A stretch of 15,768 nt of DNA from JAQGMO01 sp050954505 (GTDB lineage: Bacteria; Pseudomonadota; Gammaproteobacteria; Burkholderiales; Burkholderiaceae_D): positions 1 to 15,768 of the forward strand of contig JBPBPY010000427.1 in assembly GCA_050954505.1 (NCBI GenBank). Reading direction: 5' to 3'. The notes under the pieces were generated by a model. It was given only the letters and a program-made list of their open reading frames with translations. It was not told the origin of the DNA and did not search any database. Each line of letters starts with the position of its first letter. Position 1 is the stretch's first letter. This document shows positions 7,958 through 14,822 of this stretch, in pieces. The position numbers were made by a program, and so were the translations under genes.

Positions 7958-8350
7958 TCAAATCGGCTTGCCGATGTGGGCGATCGATGCGATCTCCACC
8001 AGCGCATCCGGTTTGACCAGTCCGCACTGGATGCAATAGCGCGCCGGCTTGGTTCCGGGGAAGAACTCGGCATACACCAGGTTGATGGCGGCATAGTCGG
8101 CCCAGTCCTTGAGCATGATCATGTTGTAGGTAACATCATCCATCGTGCCGCCCGCTGTCTCGACCACGCTTCGGATGATGGTCAGCACATGGCGGGCCTG
8201 GGCGCCGGCATCGCCGACATGGACCACGTTGTTGTCCTTGTCGAAGGGCAGGGTGCCTGAAACGTAGAGGATGCCGTCGGCCAGCGTGCCTGGCACGAAT
8301 GGGGCGATCGGTACACCGGTGTTGGGCGGGATGACGGCTTGTTTCGGCAT
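7958..8350 (-). CDS. rutC: RutC, 3-aminoacrylate deaminase (RidA family)
   Basis: 130 residues, RidA/YjgF fold, which usually forms trimers. In the Rut pathway it speeds deamination of 3-aminoacrylate to malonic semialdehyde. The start MPKQAVIPPN, YVSGTLPFD, TYNMIMLKDWADYAAIN and PARYCIQCGLVKPDALVEI are close to E. coli RutC as I remember it; the Arg in ARYCIQC is the conserved carboxylate-binding residue of the RidA family. The start at 8350 is supported by AAGGAG about 7 nt upstream. The frame stays open upstream to 9001, but that part overlaps rutB and a repeat-bearing gap and has no family similarity. It sits between rutB (157-bp gap) and rutF (12-bp gap). Confidence 0.93.
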   Translation of the reverse strand: MPKQAVIPPNTGVPIAPFVPGTLADGILYVSGTLPFDKDNNVVHVGDAGAQARHVLTIIRSVVETAGGTMDDVTYNMIMLKDWADYAAINLVYAEFFPGTKPARYCIQCGLVKPDALVEIASIAHIGKPI

Positions 8351-8403
8351 GGTGGGCTCCTTGGTTGAATGGCTATTGGAATGTAGACCTGCGTGGTGGG
8401 CGT

Positions 8404-8468
8404 GCTTGTGATGCGTGCTTTTGATCCGTGCTTTGGATGTCTGCTTCGGATGCCTGTCTTCGCTGAAT
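8404..8468. repeat. 13-bp imperfect tandem repeat, about five copies
   Basis: In the rutB-rutC gap the motif GCTTNTGATNCGT recurs with its GCTT at 8404, 8417, 8430 and 8443 and a diverged copy at 8456, an exact 13-bp spacing. Variation is mostly at the bases flanking the GAT. No open frame of interest runs through it. It looks like a slippage-derived minisatellite; a regulatory role in the rut transcript is only a possibility. Confidence 0.75.
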
Positions 8469-8477
8469 GCCTGGGGA

Positions 8478-8516
8478 ATGCCGGCACCTGCCGGCATCAG
8501 CGCCGGCTCAGCCGGC
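8478..8516. repeat. Paired GCCGGC palindromes (REP-like) at the rutB 3' end
   Basis: Two hairpins lie side by side. One is ATGCCGGCA-CC-TGCCGGCAT at 8478-8497, with perfect 9-bp arms. The other is GCCGGCT-C-AGCCGGC at 8502-8516, with perfect 7-bp arms; it contains the rutB stop codon (8508-8510). Neither is followed by a T-run on the minus strand, so this is not a classical terminator. It resembles REP-type elements, which can stabilise upstream mRNA or separate expression of adjacent operon genes. Confidence 0.6.
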
Positions 8517-9272
8517 AGACCCGGGCGCGAGTGCCGCGCAAAAGTCGTCGACCGTCGAGATCCAGCCAAAGAATGTCTCGATGTTGTAGATGGTGGCTTG
8601 CTGGATCTCTTGCGAGCCAAGCTGGTGGGTGGCGTCGGTGAGCATGACGCTGAAGTATTCCAGATGGAAGGCGTCGCGCAATGTGGACTCGACGCAGACA
8701 TTGGTGGCAATGCCGGTAAACACCAGGTTGCGAATGCCGCGTCCGCGCAGCGTGCTGTCGAGTGTGCTGTTGAAAAAGCCGCTGTAGCGCGTCTTCGGCA
8801 CCAGGATGTCGCCCGGCTGCAGCGCAAGCGCATCGACCAGCTGATAATCCCAGCCACCCTTGGCCAGGAATTTTCCCTGCAATGCCGGCTGGCTGCGCAT
8901 GGTCTTGAGCGCATTGGATTTGTAGTAGTTCGGTGAACTGGTGCCGCCGGCTTCGACATAGTCCTTGTCCCAGCCATTCTGCAGGAAGATGACCAGCACA
9001 CCGGCGCGCCGGGCAGCGTCGATGCTGCGCGCTATGCTGGCAATGGTTCCCTGGGCGCCGGCAATGTCGAAGCCCGCCGAATCGACATAGCCGCCGATGC
9101 TGGCATAGGCATTTTGCATGTCGACCACGATCAGGGCTGTGCTGGCGGCATGAAAGGCCAGTGGTTCCGGCTGGGCAGGCAGGATCAGCGCGGCCGGTGC
9201 GCCTGGCGCCGGGTAAAGTGCCTCGGCACTACCGACCGGCGTGGCCGACGTCAGCGTGGCATTGTTTTTCAT
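8508..9272 (-). CDS. rutB: RutB, ureidoacrylate amidohydrolase
   Basis: 254 residues, isochorismatase-like cysteine hydrolase that cleaves the ureidoacrylate product of RutA to aminoacrylate and carbamate in the cytoplasm. The Asp-Lys-Cys triad is visible: Asp in ALIVVDMQNAY, Lys in VPKTRYSGFFNSTL, and Cys in GIATNVCVESTLRDAF. The start at 9272 (MKNNATL) is chosen because AGGAGG sits 5 nt upstream; the ATG at 9299 would add 9 residues but lies before that site. E. coli RutB has about 230 residues, and the difference is the ~40-residue Ala/Pro-rich N-terminal lead here. It follows rutA by 34 bp and was probably co-transcribed with it. Its stop codon is embedded in a palindrome. Confidence 0.93.
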   Translation of the reverse strand: MKNNATLTSATPVGSAEALYPAPGAPAALILPAQPEPLAFHAASTALIVVDMQNAYASIGGYVDSAGFDIAGAQGTIASIARSIDAARRAGVLVIFLQNGWDKDYVEAGGTSSPNYYKSNALKTMRSQPALQGKFLAKGGWDYQLVDALALQPGDILVPKTRYSGFFNSTLDSTLRGRGIRNLVFTGIATNVCVESTLRDAFHLEYFSVMLTDATHQLGSQEIQQATIYNIETFFGWISTVDDFCAALAPGSAG

Positions 9273-9306
9273 TGATGGCCTCCTGTGTTGGATTGACATT
9301 GCCAGC

Positions 9307-10422
9307 TCAGCTGACCGTCGCCAGGCCCGGTTCGACTTGCGAAGCCACCGGCGTATCGGCCTCCACCCGGCTTTTCATCAGCGGCTGGATACGCTCACCG
9401 AATGCCTTGACGCCTTCGACAAAATAATCGAAGGTCAGCAACACGCCTTCCGTGCCGGGCACTTCTGCCACTTCGTCGAGCAGGCGCGCCACAGTTTCAT
9501 AGGAACCCACCAGCGTTCCCATGTTGATGTTGACGGCCGAGGTCGGGTCGGCCATCTGGCGCACATTGGTGTCGCTGCCGGATTTGGTGTCGGCGGCACC
9601 TTGCACGCCCAGCCAGGCGATGGCTTCCTGGTCGGCGCCGGCCTTGTAGTGCTCCCATTTGGCGCGCGCGGCTTCGTCGGTTTCATCGGCGATCACCATC
9701 ATCAGCACGTAGGTCGTGACATTGCGCCCATATTTTTCCTTGGCGGCGATCAGCTTCTGTGCCGAGGGGGCAAAAGCCGTCGGGGTGTTGACGCCCTTGC
9801 CGAAGCAGAAATTGTAGTCGGCATATCTGGCCGAGAAGTCCATGCCTGCATCCGAAGAGCCGGCACAGATGACCTTCATCTCGCCCTGCGGCATGGGGCT
9901 GACGCGACAATCCTCCATCTTGAAGAATTCACCCTTGAAATTGCTGCGGCCGCTGTCCCACAGCTCACGCAGCACCTGCACATATTCCGACAGGTATTCG
10001 TAGCGGGTGGCGAAGAATTCATCGCCTGGCCACATGCCCATCTGGGAATATTCAGGGCGCTGCCAGCCGGTGACCAGGTTCAGGCCGAAGCGGCCGTTCG
10101 AGATCGAATCGATGGTCGAGGCCATGCGTGCGGCAATTGCCGGCGGCACCGTCAACGTGGCAGCCGTGGCAAACAGCTTGATCTTGGAAGTCACTGCGGC
10201 CAGGCCGGCCATGAGCGTGAACGACTCCAGGTTGTGGTCCCAGAATTCGGTCTTGCCGCCAAAACCGCGCAGCTTGATCATCGAAAGCACGAAGTCCAGG
10301 CCATAGTGCTCGGCTGCCAGCGTGACTTGTTTGTTGAGTTCGAAGGTCGGTTTGTATTGCGGCGCATTTTCGGAAATCAGCCAGCCATTATTGCCAATCG
10401 GAATGAAGATGCCAATTTTCAT
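9307..10422 (-). CDS. rutA: RutA, flavin-dependent pyrimidine oxygenase
   Basis: 371 residues, luciferase-like flavin monooxygenase that opens the uracil or thymine ring between N3 and C4 to give ureidoacrylate, using O2 and reduced FMN. Segments KIGIFIPIGNNGWLIS, SMIKLRGFGG, LNLVTGWQRPEYSQMGMW, VICAGSSDAGMDF and YNFCFGKGVNTP are characteristic. The start at 10422 (MKIGIF) is chosen over 10473 because it begins at the first beta-strand and has GAGG just upstream. The last ~20 residues (VEADTPVASQ onward) look like a lineage-specific tail. It is the first gene of rutA-B-C-F and divergent from the cyclic-di-GMP gene. Neither a rutR-like repressor gene nor a clear sigma-54 promoter was found here, although E. 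coli rut is controlled by RutR and NtrC. Confidence 0.95.
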   Translation of the reverse strand: MKIGIFIPIGNNGWLISENAPQYKPTFELNKQVTLAAEHYGLDFVLSMIKLRGFGGKTEFWDHNLESFTLMAGLAAVTSKIKLFATAATLTVPPAIAARMASTIDSISNGRFGLNLVTGWQRPEYSQMGMWPGDEFFATRYEYLSEYVQVLRELWDSGRSNFKGEFFKMEDCRVSPMPQGEMKVICAGSSDAGMDFSARYADYNFCFGKGVNTPTAFAPSAQKLIAAKEKYGRNVTTYVLMMVIADETDEAARAKWEHYKAGADQEAIAWLGVQGAADTKSGSDTNVRQMADPTSAVNINMGTLVGSYETVARLLDEVAEVPGTEGVLLTFDYFVEGVKAFGERIQPLMKSRVEADTPVASQVEPGLATVS

Positions 10423-10542
10423 GGAGACCTCGTAAAGGGGTTTTCGACAGTGCCTGGCGTTCAGGCGTTCCATTCAAACTTTCTTCCTAGCATTTAGTAT
10501 GCCCGAAATCGCAGCGCTGATACGGCCTGATTTGCCAACAGG

Positions 10543-10571
10543 ATTTCATGCATGGAAACGCTGCGTTGCAA
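10543..10571 (-). promoter_or_regulatory. Possible rutA promoter
   Basis: On the minus strand TTGCAA (10571-10566) and TGAAAT (10548-10543) are separated by 17 bp, each matching the sigma-70 consensus at four of six positions. Transcription would start near 10536 and leave a leader of about 114 nt before rutA. This is the best candidate found by eye but is weak. Confidence 0.25.
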
Positions 10572-10584
10572 TTTGGAAACAAAT
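10571..10584. promoter_or_regulatory. Inverted repeat between divergent promoters
   Basis: ATTTG-GAAA-CAAAT, perfect 5-bp arms round a 4-bp centre, abuts the -35 of the possible rutA promoter and lies 3 bp before the -35 of the opposite-strand promoter. Its position suits an operator, but so short a palindrome can arise by chance. The rest of the 297-bp gap at 10423-10719 contains nothing else I can name; it is AT-richer than the genes around it. Confidence 0.22.
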
Positions 10585-10587
10585 CCC

Positions 10588-10616
10588 GAGACATTTGCCC
10601 TGTGGAATGTTAAAAT
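10588..10616 (+). promoter_or_regulatory. Sigma-70-like promoter for the MHYT-GGDEF-EAL gene
   Basis: GAGACA at 10588-10593 and TAAAAT at 10611-10616, spaced 17 bp, match the -35 and -10 consensus at four and five of six positions. The surroundings are AT-rich. Predicted start is near 10623, leaving a leader of about 97 nt. Confidence 0.45.
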
Positions 10617-10719
10617 ATTTCCCATTGGTAATTTAAAGTTTTTGTGATGCACACGCATTCACTTCCGGTACGACCCTTTGCGCAACAGCCGCTTCGGGCT
10701 GTATGCAGACGAGGCATTC

Positions 10720-12858
10720 ATGTGGCAAAGTACGTATAACAACTCGCTGGTCCTGGTGTCCTTGCTCATTGCGACGCTGGCTTCCTACACCGCACTTGAC
10801 CTGGCCAGTCATATTTCCGGCTTCACGCAACCGAAGCGGCGGCGCCAATGGCTGGCAGGTGGTGCCATTGCCATGGGCCTGGGTATCTGGTCGATGCATT
10901 TTGTCGGCATGCTGGCATTTTCCCTGCCCATCGAACTGGGTTACGACATCACCATTACCGCGGCTTCACTGCTCATTGCCATTGCCAGTTCATGGTTTGC
11001 GCTGTCACTGATGACGCGCCCCAGCGACAGTCTGCGTACACTGATCGGCAGTGGCACGTTGATGGGTTTTGGCATCGCTGCCATGCATTATTGCGGCATG
11101 GCCGCCATGCGCATGCAGCCGGGCATCGATTATTCACCCGTACCAATGCTGCTGTCCCTGTTGATTGCCATCGCGGCGTCGATTGCCGCCATCTGGATCG
11201 CCCGCATTCTGCGCGCGCACCAGGGCGCAGCCGGCCAGCAGCGCTGGTTGCCGCGCCTGGGCGCCGCAGTGGTGATGGGCATGGCAATCTCCGGCATGCA
11301 TTACACCGGCATGGCAGCGGCGAACTTTCCGATCGGCGCCATCTGTGGCGCAGCCAGCAGCATCGATGTCAAATGGCTGGCATTGATCGTCACCATCACC
11401 ACCATGGGCATCCTGTGCATTGCCTTGCTCTTGTCGATCCTGGGGGAGCGCCTGGAAGCCAATGCCGGCGCCTTCAATGAAAGCCTGAAGATTGCCAATG
11501 AAAAGCTGCAATACCAGGCTACCCACGATGCCTTGACCGGCTTGCCCAACCGCGCGCTGCTGGCCGAGCGCATCCAGCATGCCATCGACATGGCGCGCCG
11601 CACCTGCAAGCATTTTGCGGTGTTCTTCATCGATCTCGATGGCTTCAAGGCCATCAACGACACCCTGGGACACAGCGTCGGCGACATGCTGCTCAAGGAA
11701 CTGGCACTGCGTTTGCGCAGCTGCGTGCGGCGTGAAGACCTGGTTGTGCGCCTGGGCGGTGACGAATTCGTGGTGATGGTGGAAAACCTGCCCGATGTGG
11801 CAATGGCTTCGCTGATTGCGGAAAAACTGTTCAGCTGCTTTGCTGCCGATTTCAATCTCTCGGGCGGTGAGGGCATGATGGTCTCGCCCAGCATCGGCAT
11901 CAGCATGTTCCCGGAAAACGGCGACTCGATGGATGTGCTGCTGCGCCATGCCGACGCGGCCATGTACCAGGTCAAGAACAGCGGACGCAATGACTACAAG
12001 TTTTTCGAAGCCTCGATGAATGTCGCCTCGATGCGCACCATCGAGATCCAGCGCGGCTTGCGCGGTGCGCTCAAGAGCGACCAGATGTTCCTGCAATACC
12101 AGCCCAAGTTCAGCTACAAGGGGGAGCTGACCGGGCTCGAGGCGTTGCTGCGCTGGCAGCATCCCGAGCTGGGTATGGTCTCGCCGGCGGAATTCATTGC
12201 CATTGCCGAGCGTTCCGGGCAGATTGTCGAAATCGGTTTCTGGGTCATCGAGGAAGTATGTCGCCAGCTGGGCAAATGGGAGTCGGAGGGGCTGGAAACC
12301 GTGAAGGTGGCAATCAACCTGTCGCAGATCCAGATGCGTTCGGCCACGCTGGTCGATGACATCCTGGCGCTGACCTACCGTTACGGCGTCGAACCGGCGC
12401 GCCTGATGTTCGAAATTACCGAATCGGTGGCCATGCAGGACGCCGCGGAAACCATGAAGACGGTGGACTGCCTGCACGACGCCGGCTTCGACCTGGCCAT
12501 CGATGATTTTGGCACCGGCTATTCAAGCCTGAGCTATCTGCAGCAATTTGCCGTGCGCCAGCTGAAGGTCGACCGCAGTTTTGTCAGCCGCTTGTCACGC
12601 GACGATCCCAAGGCCATGTCGGTGGTGGCCGCCATCATCAGCCTGGCCCATTCGCTGAACATGGAAGTGGTGGCCGAGGGGGTGGAAACCCGCGCCCAGC
12701 ACATCCTTCTCACCGAACTCTGCTGCGACCAGATGCAGGGCTACCTGATGGCGCGGCCGTTGAACCATGATGCGTTTTCGCAGCTGCTGAAAAAACCGGG
12801 CGCGCAAGTGCTGAAGTTTTCACCGGTCAGCCGCACTGGATCAGGCCGCTACTGTTGA
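10720..12858 (+). CDS. MHYT-GGDEF-EAL membrane protein (cyclic-di-GMP synthesis/degradation)
   Basis: 712 residues. An N-terminal seven-helix MHYT sensor (about 1-245) carries three motif copies, SMHFVGM, AMHYCGM and GMHYTGM at about 59, 122 and 193; MHYT domains are proposed to bind copper and sense O2, CO or NO. GGDEF domain: DALTGLPNR, then FFIDLDGFKAIND, with GGDEF intact at 346-350 and an RxxD inhibitory site (RRED, 337-340) five residues before it. EAL domain: GLEALLRW (EAL at 474-476), AINLSQ, EITES, AIDDFGTGYSSL, LKVDRSF, AEGVET and QGYLMARP, so the metal and catalytic residues are all present. Both cyclase and phosphodiesterase could be active. The ATG at 10720 has GAGG 5 nt upstream and starts MWQSTYNNSL, typical for this architecture; an in-frame TTG at 10678 is rejected. 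It is the only signalling gene in the window, with no visible partner. Confidence 0.95.
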   Translation: MWQSTYNNSLVLVSLLIATLASYTALDLASHISGFTQPKRRRQWLAGGAIAMGLGIWSMHFVGMLAFSLPIELGYDITITAASLLIAIASSWFALSLMTRPSDSLRTLIGSGTLMGFGIAAMHYCGMAAMRMQPGIDYSPVPMLLSLLIAIAASIAAIWIARILRAHQGAAGQQRWLPRLGAAVVMGMAISGMHYTGMAAANFPIGAICGAASSIDVKWLALIVTITTMGILCIALLLSILGERLEANAGAFNESLKIANEKLQYQATHDALTGLPNRALLAERIQHAIDMARRTCKHFAVFFIDLDGFKAINDTLGHSVGDMLLKELALRLRSCVRREDLVVRLGGDEFVVMVENLPDVAMASLIAEKLFSCFAADFNLSGGEGMMVSPSIGISMFPENGDSMDVLLRHADAAMYQVKNSGRNDYKFFEASMNVASMRTIEIQRGLRGALKSDQMFLQYQPKFSYKGELTGLEALLRWQHPELGMVSPAEFIAIAERSGQIVEIGFWVIEEVCRQLGKWESEGLETVKVAINLSQIQMRSATLVDDILALTYRYGVEPARLMFEITESVAMQDAAETMKTVDCLHDAGFDLAIDDFGTGYSSLSYLQQFAVRQLKVDRSFVSRLSRDDPKAMSVVAAIISLAHSLNMEVVAEGVETRAQHILLTELCCDQMQGYLMARPLNHDAFSQLLKKPGAQVLKFSPVSRTGSGRYC

Positions 12859-12960
12859 GGCTATGCGAAAATAGCGGCTTCCACGCAGCCTGACGGGCAA
12901 CAGCCTGGCCTTGTGCGGGAAATTCGCCAGCCCTGGCCTGATGTTTCCAGAGTAAATCAC

Positions 12961-13959
12961 ATGACCCAAGAATTCGACGCGCCGGACCAGCTGGCCGATC
13001 TCTCCATTGCCGCCCCGGCCAGCCCGCGCAAGGATAGCGGCATCAGTCCCACGCGCGCAGCCTTGCTGGCGGCGCAAAAGCCCGAGACTGGACAGGGTCC
13101 GCAGTCGCGCCGCTTCGAGATGCTGGAAAAGAACCTGCGCCGGCTGACCGGCAAGGCCATCATGGATTTCAACATGATCGAAGAGGGCGACCGCGTCATG
13201 GTCTGCCTCTCGGGCGGCGCCGACAGCTACACCATGCTGGCCAACCTGCGGCACCTGCAAAAGATTGCACCGGTAAATTTCGAACTGATTGCCGTCAACC
13301 TCGACCAGAAGCAGCCCGGCTTTCCCGAGCATGTGCTGCCTACCTATCTTGATGGCATCGGCATGCCGTACAAGATCGTCGAGCAGGACACCTACAGCAT
13401 CGTGATGGACAAGATTGCGCCGGGCAAGACCACCTGCTCGCTGTGTTCGCGGCTGCGGCGCGGCATCCTGTACCGCACCGCCAAGGAAATCGGCGCCACC
13501 AAGATCGCACTCGGACATCACCGCGACGATATCCTGCATACCTTCATGCTCAACCTGTTCTACGGCGGCACCATCAAGACCATGCCGCCCAAGCTGATGG
13601 CCGATGACGGCCAGAACATCGTCATCCGCCCGCTGGTCTATTGCCGCGAAGCCGACATCAAGAAATATTCTGCCGGCATGGCCTTTCCGATCATTCCCTG
13701 CAACCTGTGCGGCTCGCAGCCCAACCTGCAGCGCCAGGCCATGCGCACCATGCTCGACCAGTGGGAACAGAGCAATCCTTTGTGGGTGCGCAGCATGTTT
13801 ACCGCCATGACGAATGTGGTGCCTTCGCACATGCTGGACCGCTCGCTGTTCAACTTCAGTTCCTTCGAGGTCGAAACCGGCGCAGCCGTGCCGGGCGATA
13901 TCCTGTTCGATCAGGAAGACAAACCCGCTGCTGGACAGGAGATCGTGCGCTTCATGTGA
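12961..13959 (+). CDS. ttcA: TtcA, tRNA 2-thiocytidine(32) synthetase
   Basis: 332 residues. An ATP-dependent, [4Fe-4S] enzyme that thiolates cytidine 32 in certain tRNAs, in the cytoplasm. The PP-loop CLSGGADSYTML places SGGADS at 84-89. The cluster-binding cysteines lie in TTCSLCSRLRRG (CSLC, 159-162) and PCNLCGSQPNLQR (CNLC, 247-250). GHHRDDILHTFMLNLFYGG is also typical. The frame opens at a GTG at 12913, but the ATG at 12961 (MTQEFDAPDQ) is preferred; AGAG lies about 9 nt before it. The first ~45 residues are a less conserved lead, longer than in E. coli. It stands alone as a transcription unit: the 102-bp gap after the cyclic-di-GMP gene shows no clear promoter, and a strong terminator follows. 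Confidence 0.96.
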   Translation: MTQEFDAPDQLADLSIAAPASPRKDSGISPTRAALLAAQKPETGQGPQSRRFEMLEKNLRRLTGKAIMDFNMIEEGDRVMVCLSGGADSYTMLANLRHLQKIAPVNFELIAVNLDQKQPGFPEHVLPTYLDGIGMPYKIVEQDTYSIVMDKIAPGKTTCSLCSRLRRGILYRTAKEIGATKIALGHHRDDILHTFMLNLFYGGTIKTMPPKLMADDGQNIVIRPLVYCREADIKKYSAGMAFPIIPCNLCGSQPNLQRQAMRTMLDQWEQSNPLWVRSMFTAMTNVVPSHMLDRSLFNFSSFEVETGAAVPGDILFDQEDKPAAGQEIVRFM

Positions 13960-13970
13960 GCGGTGCAGGT

Positions 13971-14001
13971 AAAACCGGCCGCGTCAAGGCGGCCGGTTTT
14001 T
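13971..14001 (+). terminator. Intrinsic terminator after ttcA
   Basis: AAAACCGGCCGC at 13971-13982 pairs perfectly with GCGGCCGGTTTT at 13989-14000 round a 6-nt loop, followed by a fifth T at 14001. The 12-bp stem with a T-run starts 12 nt after the ttcA stop. The A-run on the other arm makes it able to act in both directions, so it could also stop folB transcripts. Confidence 0.92.
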
Positions 14002-14072
14002 GCCTGGACCACGCAATTTGCCGGAATCAGCCAGGTCGAATCAGCCTGGCAAACCCAGCCTGCCGAATCGGC

Positions 14073-14140
14073 CAGCACATCAGTCAGCACATCAGCCAGC
14101 ACCTCAGTCAGCACATCAATCAGCACACAGCAGCACACAG
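14073..14140. repeat. 12-bp tandem repeat, four copies, then two 10-bp units
   Basis: CAGCACATCAGT-like units at 14073, 14085, 14097 and 14109 differ at only a few bases; the array then shifts to CAGCACACAG at 14121 and 14131. It lies in the gap between ttcA and folB, past the ttcA terminator and just downstream of the folB stop. Every frame across it is open because the unit has no stop codon, so the Ser/Thr, Gln/His or Asp/Val/Leu-rich peptides that can be read there are not evidence of a gene. Confidence 0.85.
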
Positions 14141-14153
14141 CAGCGCAGCGGAC

Positions 14154-14609
14154 TCAGCCTGCCTGGTTGCGGATCGGCAGCGCAATGCCGAAACCGCCAC
14201 CGGTATGGTCGCTGACTTCATGCTTGATCCGGAACACTTCCACCCCCACTGCCTCGCAGTCCGCGTAGACATCGGGTTTCTCGGTCGATACCCGCGCCGC
14301 GCGCACCTTGGGATGCAGCAGCATCGCCTTGACCACATCATCGACCAGGGTTTCCTGCAGCTGGATATGGCCCTGCGCCATGCGCCTGGCAATCGTCTCG
14401 CGCATGAAGTCGTAATCGACCACTTCATCGAGTTCATCGGCATGCGGCGTGGAGACCGCCAGCGGGATGAACAGGTCGACGTTGAACAGCACCCGCTGCT
14501 CGCCCTTTTTTTCGAATTCATGCACGCCGATATTGATCATCACTTCATAGTTGCGCAGGAACAGGCGGCGGCAATCGGCGAGGGCAGGGTTGGTCAAGGA
14601 AGAAAACAT
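14154..14609 (-). CDS. folB: FolB, dihydroneopterin aldolase
   Basis: 151 residues. Converts 7,8-dihydroneopterin to 6-hydroxymethyl-dihydropterin and glycolaldehyde in folate synthesis; family members form octamers in the cytoplasm. Visible: INIGVHEFEKKGEQRVLFNVDL with the catalytic-region Glu, VVDYDFMRETI, LQETLVDDVV, and STEKPDVYADCEAVGVEVFR with the conserved Lys. It is about 30 residues longer than E. coli FolB, with extensions at both ends (MFSSLTNPALADCRR at the start and HTGGGFGIALPIRN at the end). The start at 14609 is the only ATG before the conserved core that keeps the first strand; GGA lies 6 nt upstream. It precedes no same-strand gene closely: ttcA is convergent, and the SDR gene upstream on the same strand is 213 bp away. 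Confidence 0.92.
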   Translation of the reverse strand: MFSSLTNPALADCRRLFLRNYEVMINIGVHEFEKKGEQRVLFNVDLFIPLAVSTPHADELDEVVDYDFMRETIARRMAQGHIQLQETLVDDVVKAMLLHPKVRAARVSTEKPDVYADCEAVGVEVFRIKHEVSDHTGGGFGIALPIRNQAG

Positions 14610-14651
14610 GGTGTTCCAGTATAAAAAGGTGAAGCCGAAATAAGCTGCAAG

Positions 14652-14678
14652 GCTGCGGGTGCTGCGGGTGCTGCATCT
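14652..14678. repeat. 9-bp tandem repeat
   Basis: GCTGCGGGT occurs twice in a row (14652-14660, 14661-14669), with a third diverged copy GCTGCATCT (14670-14678), in the gap between the SDR and folB genes. Confidence 0.6.
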
Positions 14679-14706
14679 GACGATGGATCGTCGGGCCGGC
14701 TAACTG

Positions 14707-14734
14707 CTGACTACTGACTACTGACTACTGAGTA
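14707..14734. repeat. 7-bp tandem repeat
   Basis: CTGACTA at 14707, 14714 and 14721, then CTGAGTA at 14728, a 7-bp period. It lies in the same SDR-folB gap as the 9-bp repeat, 88 bp from the SDR stop codon. No promoter or terminator was recognised in this gap. Confidence 0.8.
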
Positions 14735-14822
14735 TTTACTACCTGGCGTTGCCCGATGACTGCAGCCTGCACGAGGGCATGTCTCCAGGCGCCATCAGGA
14801 TCGTCTGCGACAGGGCCTGCGC

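Noticed and set aside
8351..9001. Upstream extension of rutC to 9001
   Set aside because: It overlaps rutB in another frame, and the rutC ATG at 8350 has a good ribosome site and matches the family start.
9241..10497. 418-codon plus-strand frame opposite rutA
   Set aside because: Antisense shadow of rutA; no recognisable domain.
10501..10560. Sigma-54 promoter for rutA (a TTGGCAAATCAGG segment on the minus strand)
   Set aside because: The GG is present but no GC doublet lies at the required spacing.
11134..12477. 447-codon minus-strand frame opposite the cyclic-di-GMP gene
   Set aside because: Mirror of the GC-rich codon pattern; His/Gln-rich with no motif.
13911..14138. Small minus-strand frame with a Asp-Val-Leu-Thr-type four-residue repeat
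   Set aside because: It is produced by the stop-free 12-bp DNA repeat; no ribosome site and it overlaps ttcA.
13641..14624. 327-codon plus-strand frame across the ttcA end, repeats and folB
   Set aside because: It runs out of frame through ttcA and antisense to folB and crosses a strong terminator; the His/Gln/Ser-rich part is just the 12-bp repeat.
14610..14625. TATACT -10 box before folB
   Set aside because: It lies only 8 nt before the ATG and has no -35 at acceptable spacing.
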